From Betaproteobacteria bacterium (GTDB lineage: Bacteria; Pseudomonadota; Gammaproteobacteria; Burkholderiales; Casimicrobiaceae): a stretch of DNA of 64,000 bases. The stretch spans positions 124,001-188,000 of the forward strand of contig JADJWJ010000004.1 in assembly GCA_016716425.1 (NCBI GenBank), read 5' to 3'. The translations under genes were made by a program, and so were the position numbers. Below the pieces are notes generated by a model. The model worked only from the letters and a program-made list of their open reading frames with translations. It made no database searches and was not told where the DNA came from. This document shows, piece after piece, positions 42,291-50,180 of this stretch (positions within the stretch are counted from its first letter, which is position 1; every line of letters begins with the position of its first letter).

Positions 42291-43334
42291 ATGCGCCTGC
42301 CCGACCTCGTTCGCCGTGCCCTCGGCGCCGCGCTCGCCTTCGCGTGCCTCGCCGCCACCGCGCCTGCCGCCGCGCAGGACACGAAGATCGCATTCCAGCT
42401 CGACTGGCGCTTCGAGGGTCCGTCCGCACTGTTCCTGCTGCCGAAGGCGAAGGGCTACTTCGCGGCCGAGAAGCTCGACGTCACGGTCGACGCCGGCAAC
42501 GGCTCCGGCAACGCCGTCAACCGCGTCGCGTCGGGGACCTACCAGATGGGTTTCGCGGACCTGGCCGCGCTGATCGAGTTCGTCGGCAACAACCCAACCG
42601 CGCCGAACAAGCCGGTGGCCGTGATGATGGTGTACGACTCCACACCCGCCGCCGTGTTCTCGCTGAAGAAGACCGGCATCAGGGCGCCGGCCGACCTGCA
42701 GGGGAAGAAGATGGGCGCGCCGGTGTTCGACGCCGGCCGCCGCGCGTTCCCGATCTTCGTCAAAGCCAACAAGCTCGACGCGTCGAAGATCGCGTGGACG
42801 GCGATGGACCCGCCGCTGCGCGAGACGATGCTCGTCCGCGGCGACGTCGACGCGATCACCGGCTTCTACTTCACTAGCCTGCTCAACCTCAACGCGCGCG
42901 GCGTCAAGGACGAGGACGTCGACGTGCTGATGTACCCGAAGTACGGCGTGAACCTGTACGGCAACGCGATCATCGTGTCCGAGCAGTTCCTGAAGGAGAA
43001 GCCGGAAGCCGTGAAGGCGTTCCTGCGCGCGTTCACCAAGGGCATGAAGGACGTGCTGGCCGACCCGGACGGCTCGATCCGGTACGTGAAGGAGCGCGAC
43101 GCGCTGGTCGACGAGACGCTGGAGAAGCGGCGGATGCGGCTGGCCATCGACAGCGTCATCGCGACGCCGGAGGCGAAGGCTGCCGGGATCGGCGACGTCA
43201 CGCCCGCGCGGCTCACCGACATGGTGACGCAGGTGTCGTCGGCGTTCGAATTGAAGAACGCGGTCAAGCCGGAGGCGGTGTTCAACCGCTCGCTGCTGCC
43301 GCCAAAGGCCGACCGGATGGTGTTTGCGAAGTAG
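42291..43334 (+). CDS. NMT1/THI5-like ABC transporter periplasmic receptor
   Basis: A receptor of 347 residues with a signal peptide ending ATAPAAAQ near 29. The mature start DTKIAFQLDWRFEGPSALFL and the NGSGNAVNRVASGTYQMGFA segment are typical of the NMT1/THI5-like group, whose known members bind pyrimidine precursors, riboflavin or other small organics. LYGNAIIVSEQFLKEKPEAV follows. GGAG lies 8 bases before the ATG. It heads an operon with the ATPase and permease genes; the ligand is not evident. Confidence 0.88.
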   Translation: MRLPDLVRRALGAALAFACLAATAPAAAQDTKIAFQLDWRFEGPSALFLLPKAKGYFAAEKLDVTVDAGNGSGNAVNRVASGTYQMGFADLAALIEFVGNNPTAPNKPVAVMMVYDSTPAAVFSLKKTGIRAPADLQGKKMGAPVFDAGRRAFPIFVKANKLDASKIAWTAMDPPLRETMLVRGDVDAITGFYFTSLLNLNARGVKDEDVDVLMYPKYGVNLYGNAIIVSEQFLKEKPEAVKAFLRAFTKGMKDVLADPDGSIRYVKERDALVDETLEKRRMRLAIDSVIATPEAKAAGIGDVTPARLTDMVTQVSSAFELKNAVKPEAVFNRSLLPPKADRMVFAK

Positions 43335-43355
43335 CGGCTTCGTGACCGGCGGGCG

Positions 43356-43396
43356 CCCCTCACCCCGGCCCTCTCCCCGCTGCGCGGGGCGAGGGA
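43356..43396. repeat. CCCTCACCCC/GGGGAGAGGG-type hairpin, copy 2
   Basis: CCCCTCACCCCGGCCCTCTC leads into CCCGC-TGC-GCGGGG. One mismatch interrupts the outer stem. It lies between the receptor and ATPase genes, in inverse orientation to copy 3. Confidence 0.8.
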
Positions 43397-43445
43397 GCGG
43401 TGGCGCGCGACGGTGCCGAAGTCCGCACAGGCATCCGCGAGTGAT

Positions 43446-43484
43446 CTCCCTCTCCCGCTTGCGGGAGAGGGTTGGGGTGAGGGC
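43446..43484. repeat. CCCTCACCCC/GGGGAGAGGG-type hairpin, copy 3
   Basis: CCCTCTCCCGC-TT-GCGGGAGAGGG is a perfect 11-bp stem followed by TTGGGGTGAGGG, ending three bases before the ATPase ATG. The ribosome site of that gene is thus inside the repeat. Confidence 0.8.
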
Positions 43485-43486
43485 GC

Positions 43487-44290
43487 ATGACGCAGTCCTC
43501 CGCATTCGTCGACTTCCGCGACGTCGCGCTCGCCTACGAGGGCCACGCCGACTTCGCCGTCGAGGACATCTCGCTGTCGATCCGCGCCGGCGAGTTCGTC
43601 GCGATCGTCGGGCCGTCCGGCTGCGGCAAGTCGACGTTCATGAAGCTCGCGACGGGCCTGAAGCCGCCCACGAAGGGCACCGTCACCGTCGCCGGCAATC
43701 GCGTGACCGGCCCGCTGAAGATCGTCGGCATGGCGTTCCAGGCGCCGACACTGCTGCCGTGGCGCACGACGCTCGACAACGTGCTGCTGCCGCTCGAGAT
43801 CGTCGAGCCCTACCGCGCGACGTTCAAGCGCGATCGCGCGCAGTTCGCGGACAGGGCGCGCGCGCTCCTCAAGACCGTCGGCCTCGACGGCTACGAGGAC
43901 AAGCTCCCGTACCAGCTCTCCGGCGGCATGCAGCAGCGTGCGTCGATCTGCCGCGCGCTCGTCCACCAGCCGCAGATGCTGCTGCTCGACGAGCCGTTCG
44001 GCGCGCTCGACGCGTTCACGCGCGAGGAACTGTGGTGCATTCTGCGCGACCTGTGGGCGGCGCGGCGCTTCACGGTGATCCTGGTCACGCACGACCTGCG
44101 CGAGGCCGTGTTCCTCGCCGACACCGTCTACGTGATGAGCCGCCGACCGGGACGCATCCTCGCGCGGCGCGAGATCGAGCTGCCGCGCCCGCGCGACCTC
44201 GAGGTCACCTATTCGGATGCGTTCTCGCACATCGTGCACGACCTGCGTGAGCGCATCGGCGCGATCCGCCGCGAGCCGGCCGACGCATGA
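43487..44290 (+). CDS. NitT/TauT-family ABC transporter ATP-binding protein
   Basis: The ATPase of the NMT1-type system, 267 residues. Walker A GPSGCGKST lies at 42-50, LSGGMQQRASICRAL gives the signature near 144, and LLLDEPFGALD is Walker B. VGMAFQAPTLLPWRTTLDN holds the Q-loop. A dispersed hairpin abuts its start, so its only ribosome site is the GGGTGAGGG of the repeat. The stop overlaps the permease ATG by four bases. Confidence 0.93.
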   Translation: MTQSSAFVDFRDVALAYEGHADFAVEDISLSIRAGEFVAIVGPSGCGKSTFMKLATGLKPPTKGTVTVAGNRVTGPLKIVGMAFQAPTLLPWRTTLDNVLLPLEIVEPYRATFKRDRAQFADRARALLKTVGLDGYEDKLPYQLSGGMQQRASICRALVHQPQMLLLDEPFGALDAFTREELWCILRDLWAARRFTVILVTHDLREAVFLADTVYVMSRRPGRILARREIELPRPRDLEVTYSDAFSHIVHDLRERIGAIRREPADA

Positions 44291-45066
44291 CGACCGACCG
44301 GCAGCGGCGGCTGGAGCAGGCGGCACCGTGGATCCTGTCGGTGGCGCTGCTCGTCGTCTGGCAGGCGATCTGCACGCTGTTCGAGGTCTCTGACTTCATC
44401 TTTCCCAGCCCGTGGACCATCGCGCAAGCGCTGGTCGAGTACGCGAAGCCCATCGCGGGACACGCGTGGCAGACGTTCTGGACGACGATGATCGGCTTCG
44501 CGATCGGCGTGGCCGTCGGGCTCGCACTCGGCGTCGCCGTGGGCACGTCGCGCTTCGTCTACCGCGGCCTGTATCCGCTACTGGTCGCGTTCAACGCGAT
44601 CCCCAAGGTCGCGTTCGTGCCGATCCTCGTCGTGTGGTTCGGCATCGGCACCGTGCCGGCCGTGCTGACGGCGTTCCTGATCAGCTTCTTTCCGATCGTC
44701 GTCAACGTTGCGACGGGGCTCGCCACCCTCGAGCCCGAGTTGGAGGACGTGCTGCGCTCGCTCGGCGCGCGCAAGAGCGACATTCTGCTGAAGGTCGGCC
44801 TGCCGCGGTCGCTGCCGTTCTTCTTCGCCTCCCTCAAGGTGTCGATCACGCTGGCGTTCATCGGCACCGTCGTGTCCGAGACCGTCGCGTCCAACGACGG
44901 CATCGGCTACCTGATGATGTCCGCCGGCTCGTCGATGAAGATGCCGCTCGTGTTCGCCGGCCTCTTCGTCATCGGCGTCATGGCGATGGCGATGTACGAG
45001 CTCTTCGCCGTGCTCGAGCGCCGGATGACCGGCTGGGCGCACCGCGGCGCGCACGCGAGCGGGTAG
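44287..45066 (+). CDS. NitT/TauT-family ABC transporter permease
   Basis: Inner-membrane permease of 259 residues with six helices. The coupling loop reads VLRSLGARKSDILLKVGLPR and the C-terminal part VVSETVASNDGIGYLMMSAG. ATGA overlap with the ATPase gene shows coupled translation. It completes the receptor-ATPase-permease operon that sits between two related long hairpins. Partner subunits are clear, the ligand is not. Confidence 0.93.
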   Translation: MTTDRQRRLEQAAPWILSVALLVVWQAICTLFEVSDFIFPSPWTIAQALVEYAKPIAGHAWQTFWTTMIGFAIGVAVGLALGVAVGTSRFVYRGLYPLLVAFNAIPKVAFVPILVVWFGIGTVPAVLTAFLISFFPIVVNVATGLATLEPELEDVLRSLGARKSDILLKVGLPRSLPFFFASLKVSITLAFIGTVVSETVASNDGIGYLMMSAGSSMKMPLVFAGLFVIGVMAMAMYELFAVLERRMTGWAHRGAHASG

Positions 45067-45113
45067 CGAGCCATTGTCAGTCATTGCCGGTACGAAGGAT
45101 GACTCCTTCCACT

Positions 45114-45197
45114 GTGTCATCCCGAGCGCAGCGAGGATCTGCAGTTGGCGCGGTGGCAGCGTCCGCAAGCAGATCCCTCGCTGCGCTCGGGATGACA
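45114..45197. repeat. Long hairpin repeat, GTCATCCCGA family, copy 2
   Basis: TGTCATCCCGAGCGCAGCGA at 45114 and TCGCTGCGCTCGGGATGACA ending at 45197 are perfect 20-base arms. The inner arms (GGATCTGC and GCAGATCC) also pair after a one-base slip, leaving a loop of about 27 bases. It lies between the ABC permease and the reductase gene. Confidence 0.9.
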
Positions 45198-45237
45198 AAG
45201 TGAAATGACACGGTGGAGCATGCGGAGGTCCGAAACG

Positions 45238-46362
45238 ATGACCACGTTCAAGTCCCGCCTGTTCTCCCCGCTGACGCTGCGCGACGTCACTCTGCGCAAC
45301 CGCACCGTCGTCTCGCCGATGTGCCAGTACTCGGCGCACGGCGGCCTCGCCAACGACTGGCACCTCGTGCATCTGGGCCAGTTCGCGGCCGGCGGCTTCG
45401 GCCTCGTGTTCACCGAGGCGACGGCCGTGCTGCCGGAGGGCCGCATCACGCACGGCGACCTGGGGCTGTGGTCCGACGCGCACGTCGCGCCGGTCAGGCG
45501 CATCGTCGAATTCCTGCACGCGCACGGTGCGAAGTCGGGCGTGCAGCTCGCGCACGCCGGCCGCAAGGCGAGCATGCAGCGGCCGTGGTTCGGCAACGCG
45601 GCGCTCGGACCGGACGACGTCGCACGCGGCGACCATCCGTGGCCGATCGTCGGGCCGGTCGCGCAGCCGCACCACGAAGGCTGGCTGGTGCCGCGCGCGC
45701 TGACGCACGAAGGCATCCGGTGCATCGTCGACGCATTCGCCGCCGCCGCGCGGCGTGCGCACGAAGCGGGTGTGGACGCCGTCGAGGTCCACGGCGCGCA
45801 CGGTTACCTCGCGCACTCGTTCCTGTCGCCGGTGGCCAACACGCGCCGCGACGAGTACGGCGGCGACCTCGCCGGCCGCATGCGCTTCGCACTCGAGATC
45901 GCGCGCGCCGTGCGCGCGGCGTGGCCCGCGGGCAAGCCGCTCTTCTTCCGCGCATCGACGTACGACGGCATCGACGGCGGCTGGTCGCTCGACGATTCCG
46001 TCGCGCTCGCGAAGGAGCTCAAGGCCATCGGCGTGGACATCGTCGACTGCTCCGCGGGCGGCTTCCTCGCCGCACGCCTGCCGTTCAAGCCCGGCTATCT
46101 CGTGCCGAACGCGGCGCGCGTGCGCGACGAGGCCGGCATCGCCACGCAGGCGGTCGGGTTCATCACCGATGCCGCGCAGGCCGAGGCGATCCTGGAAAGC
46201 GGCGCCGCCGACCTCGTCGCCGTCGGCCGCGAGGCCTTGTCCGACCCGCACTGGGCCGGCCGCGCCGCCGTGGCGCTCGAAGGCGACGCCGGCTGGGCGC
46301 TGTGGCCGGCGCAGTACGCGTGGTGGCTGGAGCGGCGGGCGGCGCTGATGCGCCAGTTCTGA
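45238..46362 (+). CDS. NADH:flavin oxidoreductase, Old Yellow Enzyme family (YqjM-like)
   Basis: An FMN ene-reductase of 374 residues. The ATG at 45238 follows CGGAGG by nine bases. SRLFSPLTLRDVTLRNRTVV and SPMCQYSAHGGLANDWHLVH match the YqjM/xenobiotic-reductase branch, with the catalytic-site cysteine in MCQYS. GVQLAHAGRKAS, VEVHGAHGYLAHSFLSPVAN and NTRRDEYGGDLAGRMRFALE are family marks. Likely substrates are activated enones; the physiological one is unknown. It may be co-transcribed with the ABC operon across the hairpin. Confidence 0.93.
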   Translation: MTTFKSRLFSPLTLRDVTLRNRTVVSPMCQYSAHGGLANDWHLVHLGQFAAGGFGLVFTEATAVLPEGRITHGDLGLWSDAHVAPVRRIVEFLHAHGAKSGVQLAHAGRKASMQRPWFGNAALGPDDVARGDHPWPIVGPVAQPHHEGWLVPRALTHEGIRCIVDAFAAAARRAHEAGVDAVEVHGAHGYLAHSFLSPVANTRRDEYGGDLAGRMRFALEIARAVRAAWPAGKPLFFRASTYDGIDGGWSLDDSVALAKELKAIGVDIVDCSAGGFLAARLPFKPGYLVPNAARVRDEAGIATQAVGFITDAAQAEAILESGAADLVAVGREALSDPHWAGRAAVALEGDAGWALWPAQYAWWLERRAALMRQF

Positions 46363-46499
46363 GCTGCGCACGCGCGGCTGTGACGTGTTTCGCCGGGCGT
46401 GTCTCGTCGGTGCGCGAGCCGCCGTCCGGCCGCACCGGCCCGCGCGCGCAGACGGCGGCCCCGAGGCCGGACTCCGATCGGGTAAAATGTCGCCCCACC

Positions 46500-46590
46500 G
46501 GAGAGGTGGATGAGCGGTTTAAGTCACACGCCTGGAAAGCGTGCGAGGGTTAATAGCCCTCCGCGGGTTCGAATCCCGCCCTCTCCGCCA
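46500..46590 (+). tRNA. tRNA-Ser (anticodon GGA)
   Basis: A 91-base class II tRNA. The acceptor GGAGAGG pairs with CCTCTCC before the encoded GCCA. The anticodon arm is CACGC-CTGGAAA-GCGTG, anticodon GGA, reading UCC and UCU. A long variable arm (GAGGGTTAATAGCCCTC) and the T arm with GGTTCGAATCC are present. TAAAAT about 20 bases upstream may be the -10. Confidence 0.97.
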
Positions 46591-46730
46591 GTAGCCTCCC
46601 AGTCACCGATCCCCCGAGCGAAGCCAAGCGCGTTTCGAAGCCCGGGCTCCCTCCGCGGTGACGCGCCTGACCGTGACATTTCCGGCCCGCCAGTCCGCGT
46701 CCCGCGAGGGACCTGCCCGGGAAACCGGAC

Positions 46731-47867
46731 TCAGGTCACGAACAGGTTCAGGTTGAACATCCGCTCCGCGAGCCACACCAGCGCCACCAGCAACGTGAGC
46801 ACCGAGCCGCCGACGAACACGCCCTTGCGGTAGAGCGTCGTGTTGCGCAGCAGGTAAGCCACCGGCAGGAAGCACGCCACGATGACCAGCTGGCCGAGCT
46901 CGACGCCGACGTTGAAGCCCAGCAGCGAGAGCACCAGCGCGTCGCTGGGCAGGCCGAGCTCGGTCAGCACGCTGGCGAAGCCGAAGCCGTGAATCAGGCC
47001 GAAGCCGAAGGCCATCAGCCAGCGCCGTCGCTCGACCACCGGCCACAGGTTGTTGGCCGCGGCCAGCGCCACCGAGGCCGCAATGGCGGACTCCACCAGG
47101 CGCGACGGCAGCGCGATGATCTGCAGCGCCGCGAGCGACAGCGTGATCGAATGCGCGACGGTGAATGCGGTGACCACCCACAGCACGTCGGTGAGCGCCG
47201 CGCGCAACGAATCCACGCCGGTCCAGCGCCGCGACTGATGCACGAGCACGGCCGGCAGCAGCAGCGACAGCAGGAACAGGACGTGGTCGAAGCCGATCCA
47301 GATGTGAAGCGTGCCCTCGACCAGGTACCGGCCGAACTGCGCCCACCGCGAGGTCTCGCCGGGCTCGACGCTCAACGCACCGGTATCCGGCCCCAGCACC
47401 GACGTGTGCGCAACGCCATCGACCTCCAGCCGCAGCAGTCCGCGGTGCATCCGGTCGATGTCGAACAGGAGTCGGTAGCTCACTGCTACCGGCTGCGAGT
47501 CGGACGGGCACCTGCCGGCGAGTCGCAGCACCGCATAGGCGCCATCGGTGTGCCGGTCCACCAGGTGTTGCGCGACCTGCAACGCGCAGTCGCCGCCGCG
47601 TTCCAGCTTCAGCCGCGCCAGCGCCCACGCGGCGATGTCGGCGTGGCGCGCCTGCACTTCACCCCAGGTGATGTCGCCGTCGCCATCCGCATCGAGGCCG
47701 ATGGCGAAGTCGATGTCGCGCAGCGCGATGTCCCACTGGCCGGTCACGTCGCGGCCCGCCACCTGCAGCGCCAGGTAGCTGTCGCTCGCCTTGTGCGCGC
47801 TGGCTGGCGCGGCAACCCATGCGCCGAGCGCGAGCACGAGGCACAGCAATGCGCGCCGCCGCATCAT
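46731..47867 (-). CDS. HupE/UreJ-family membrane protein with an EF-hand
   Basis: A 378-residue protein with a signal peptide (ending ASAHK). The periplasmic N-terminal half contains a full EF-hand loop, D59-A-D-G-D-G-D-I-T-W-G-E70, so calcium binding is likely. The C-terminal half has six or seven helices with the HupE/UreJ-type HIWIGFDHVLFLLSLLLPA and FGFGLIHGFGFASVL motifs, seen in nickel/cobalt and other transporters. The ATG overlaps the stop of the TPR gene. Transport of a metal is an inference. Confidence 0.83.
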   Translation of the reverse strand: MMRRRALLCLVLALGAWVAAPASAHKASDSYLALQVAGRDVTGQWDIALRDIDFAIGLDADGDGDITWGEVQARHADIAAWALARLKLERGGDCALQVAQHLVDRHTDGAYAVLRLAGRCPSDSQPVAVSYRLLFDIDRMHRGLLRLEVDGVAHTSVLGPDTGALSVEPGETSRWAQFGRYLVEGTLHIWIGFDHVLFLLSLLLPAVLVHQSRRWTGVDSLRAALTDVLWVVTAFTVAHSITLSLAALQIIALPSRLVESAIAASVALAAANNLWPVVERRRWLMAFGFGLIHGFGFASVLTELGLPSDALVLSLLGFNVGVELGQLVIVACFLPVAYLLRNTTLYRKGVFVGGSVLTLLVALVWLAERMFNLNLFVT

Positions 47868-49090
47868 CGTGCCGACGCCGATTCCAGTTGCCGCAGGTGT
47901 GCGTCCTCGAATCCGCTGGAGCGCAGCCAGTCGCGCGCCGGTTGCGCGGCGGCGGGATCGCGGGCCGCGATGGCGGCCTCCAGCAACACGCGGGCGTCGC
48001 GCGGTTCGCGCTGCACGCGGTAGTTGGCGGCCGCCGCGGCGAGCGCTGCGGCCGGATCGCCGGCCAGGTGCAGCAGGTAGCGCGCCTCTTCGGCCCGATG
48101 GGTGGAGTCGCCGCGCGCCTTCGCCGCGGCGAACCGGTCCGCCAGCGCCTGCACGTGCGCCTTGGCGGCGGGCTGCTCGAGCGCGGTCTCGGCCAACGCG
48201 AGCCGCAGCAGCAGGCCGTCGGAGGCTTCCCATCCGGACAGCCACTTCACCACTTCGGCGGGGCGTTGCCGGTCCAGCAGGAAGTCGCTCCACGCGGCCA
48301 GCAGGTAGCCGTCGTCGATGCCGAGCGCGAGCGCGGCGCGGTAATGCTTCTCGGCCTCGTCCGGCCGCCCACGCCAGGCTGCCACCTCGCCCAAGCGGGT
48401 CAACAGCCACAACCGGTTGCCCGCGTCCCGGGTCTCGTCCAGCGCGCGGCGCAACGCGGCGGATCCGGCCTCCATCCGGCCTCCGTAAGCGTGGACCAGC
48501 CCGATGCAGCCGCCGTAGAGCGTGGCGCGGTCCAGCGCCAGCAGCGCGTCGCATTCGGTCTTCGCCGCCGCGTAGTCGGCCTGGACCAGGTAGATGGCGC
48601 CGCGCCAGGCGTGGGCCGAGGCAAATCGCGGGTCGGCCTCGAGCGCGCCGGCGAAGTCCTGCAGCGCGCCCTCGAAGTCGTGCCGGTACTGCCGCAACTG
48701 CCCGCGAACCACCAGCACGGCCGGGACCCGGCTCGACGCGAACGGCGCCAGGACCGCGTCGGCGTAGCCGATGTAGCGCGGATCGCCGCGCGCGACGGCC
48801 AGTTCGTAGTAGCGCCCGGCGAGCCGGGCGGCCGGGAGCGGATCGGCCGGAGATTCCCGGGCGGCCCGGGTCACGGCCGCCCGCAGGCCGGCCAGTTCGG
48901 CCCCCGTGGCGTCCCCGGGCCGCAGCGGCAGGCGTTCCAGCACCTCGGCCGGATCGGTGGGCAGGCGCGGGGCGGCCAGCAGGCGCAGGGGGGCCAAGCA
49001 CACCCCCGCCAGGGCGAGCGCCGCCAACGCCGGCAGAAGCGCCCCGATGGCCCGTGCGAACAGGGGATTGACAGGGTGACTTGCGGTCAT
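47864..49090 (-). CDS. TPR-repeat protein, secreted or membrane-anchored
   Basis: From the ATG at 49090 the product is 408 residues. An N-terminal helix (ALLPALAALALAGVCLAPL) acts as signal or anchor. TPR-like helices run from about residue 125 (GQLRQYRHDFEGALQDFAGA, RGAIYLVQADYAAAKTECDA) to the end. No catalytic motif is seen. It is coupled by ATGA overlap to the HupE/UreJ-like gene and is divergent from the small secreted-protein gene. It probably acts as an assembly or binding partner. Confidence 0.8.
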   Translation of the reverse strand: MTASHPVNPLFARAIGALLPALAALALAGVCLAPLRLLAAPRLPTDPAEVLERLPLRPGDATGAELAGLRAAVTRAARESPADPLPAARLAGRYYELAVARGDPRYIGYADAVLAPFASSRVPAVLVVRGQLRQYRHDFEGALQDFAGALEADPRFASAHAWRGAIYLVQADYAAAKTECDALLALDRATLYGGCIGLVHAYGGRMEAGSAALRRALDETRDAGNRLWLLTRLGEVAAWRGRPDEAEKHYRAALALGIDDGYLLAAWSDFLLDRQRPAEVVKWLSGWEASDGLLLRLALAETALEQPAAKAHVQALADRFAAAKARGDSTHRAEEARYLLHLAGDPAAALAAAAANYRVQREPRDARVLLEAAIAARDPAAAQPARDWLRSSGFEDAHLRQLESASAR

Positions 49091-49158
49091 TCTTGCTCTA
49101 GACTCCCGCCCGCGTTCATAAGAACGTCCCATTCCAACCCAGACTCGAGAGCCCACCC

Positions 49159-49374
49159 ATGAAGAAGCTGATGTCGATGTTGATTGCCGCGACCTTCGCC
49201 ACCGCCTCCGTCGGCGCTTTCGCCGCGTCTCACGGCGGCGCGATGAGCGACGCGGACAAGGCCAAGAAGATGGAAGCGTGCAAGAAGATGGACATGAGCA
49301 AGGCCGACGACAAGATGAAGGCCGAGTGCAAGAAGCTGATGGAAGGCGACAAGAAGCCGGACGCCAAGAAGTAA
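49159..49374 (+). CDS. Small secreted MXKDX-repeat-like protein
   Basis: A 71-residue protein with a signal peptide (MLIAATFATASVGAFAASHG, cut after AFA). The mature part is very rich in Lys, Asp and Met (KKMEACKKMDMSKADDKMKA) with two cysteines. This resembles the pentapeptide MXKDX-repeat proteins of betaproteobacteria, whose function is unknown. TTGCTC, 18 bases and CATAAG in the divergent gap could be its promoter. A strong terminator follows. Confidence 0.75.
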   Translation: MKKLMSMLIAATFATASVGAFAASHGGAMSDADKAKKMEACKKMDMSKADDKMKAECKKLMEGDKKPDAKK

Positions 49375-49413
49375 GCAGGCTTCGCGTGCTGGCTCGTTCC
49401 AGCACCACGTCTT

Positions 49414-49444
49414 GAAAATCGGGCCGCGTGCCCGATTTTCTTTT
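49414..49444 (+). terminator. Rho-independent terminator after the MXKDX-like gene
   Basis: GAAAATCGGG (49414-49423) and CCCGATTTTC (49431-49440) form a perfect 10-bp stem with a seven-base loop, followed by TTTT. A CTTG precedes the stem. Confidence 0.92.
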
Positions 49445-49711
49445 GGCGTCGGCGGGAGCTGCCGCACGCGTCGGTCCGCGACCACCGAACGTCTCCGGCG
49501 GGATTTTACGCTGCAGGAACGTCCGACGTGGCATTCGCGGCTCGCCGAAGCGGATCGCAGGCGGCGCCGCGTCCGCGGGAACGGGAGGTCGCAGTGCCGG
49601 CGTTGCACGCGCCGCGCCGGCACGCTGGCGATGCGCCTTTCCGGCGGCGCCGGGCGGATTGCGCTACGATGAAGACGTCGTCACCGGAAGCGGATCAGGA
49701 GGTCCCCGATC
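49445..49711. other. Intergenic region without recognised content
   Basis: 267 bases between the terminator and the adhesin-E-like gene. Open frames exist on both strands but have no recognisable product. TACGATGAAG near 49674 could include a -10 for the next gene. Confidence 0.4.
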
Positions 49712-50107
49712 ATGCGTGCCGCACTCCCGGTCGTGCTGCTGCTCGCCGCCGCTCCCGCCTGGGCCGCCGCAACGAAAGTGGCGGAGGACGGTGGCACCGC
49801 GTTCTACATCGACCCCGCGACCGTGACCGCCGGCGGCTACGTGCGCCGCGCGCCGGTCGTGCAGGATTACGCCCAGCCGGAATCAGGCGGCGTGCGCTCG
49901 CGGCAGGTGCTCTACGAGGTGGACTGCGCCGCGGAACGGCTGCGCAGCGTCGCGGTGTCCGAGCACGACGAACCGATGGCGCAGGGGACGCGGCTGGGCT
50001 CCGTGGAGCGCACATCGGACTGGATCTACGTCGCGTCGAGGACCGGGAGCAGCCTGCCGCCACGGACGCCGTACCGGCCGATCGTCCGGTTCGTCTGCGC
50101 GCGCTAG
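49712..50107 (+). CDS. Surface-adhesin protein E-like secreted protein
   Basis: A 131-residue protein with a signal peptide (VVLLLAAAPAWAAATK). The mature part reads FYIDPATVTAGGYVRRAPVV, SRQVLYEVDCAAERLRSVAV and PYRPIVRFVCAR. This one-cysteine-pair beta fold is typical of the surface-adhesin E family (first seen in Haemophilus protein E). GGAGG lies 8 bases before the ATG. A role in adhesion is only by family name; most homologues are uncharacterised. Confidence 0.7.
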   Translation: MRAALPVVLLLAAAPAWAAATKVAEDGGTAFYIDPATVTAGGYVRRAPVVQDYAQPESGGVRSRQVLYEVDCAAERLRSVAVSEHDEPMAQGTRLGSVERTSDWIYVASRTGSSLPPRTPYRPIVRFVCAR

Positions 50108-50180
50108 ACCGGCGACGAACTTCGGCGAGGGCGCAGCGCCGCACGATGCCGTTGCGCCGACCACCACGGACCGATTCGAC

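Noticed and set aside
43356..43484. Insertion-sequence ends between the receptor and ATPase genes
   Set aside because: The two inverted elements belong to a dispersed hairpin family seen at three more places, and there is no transposase or target duplication.
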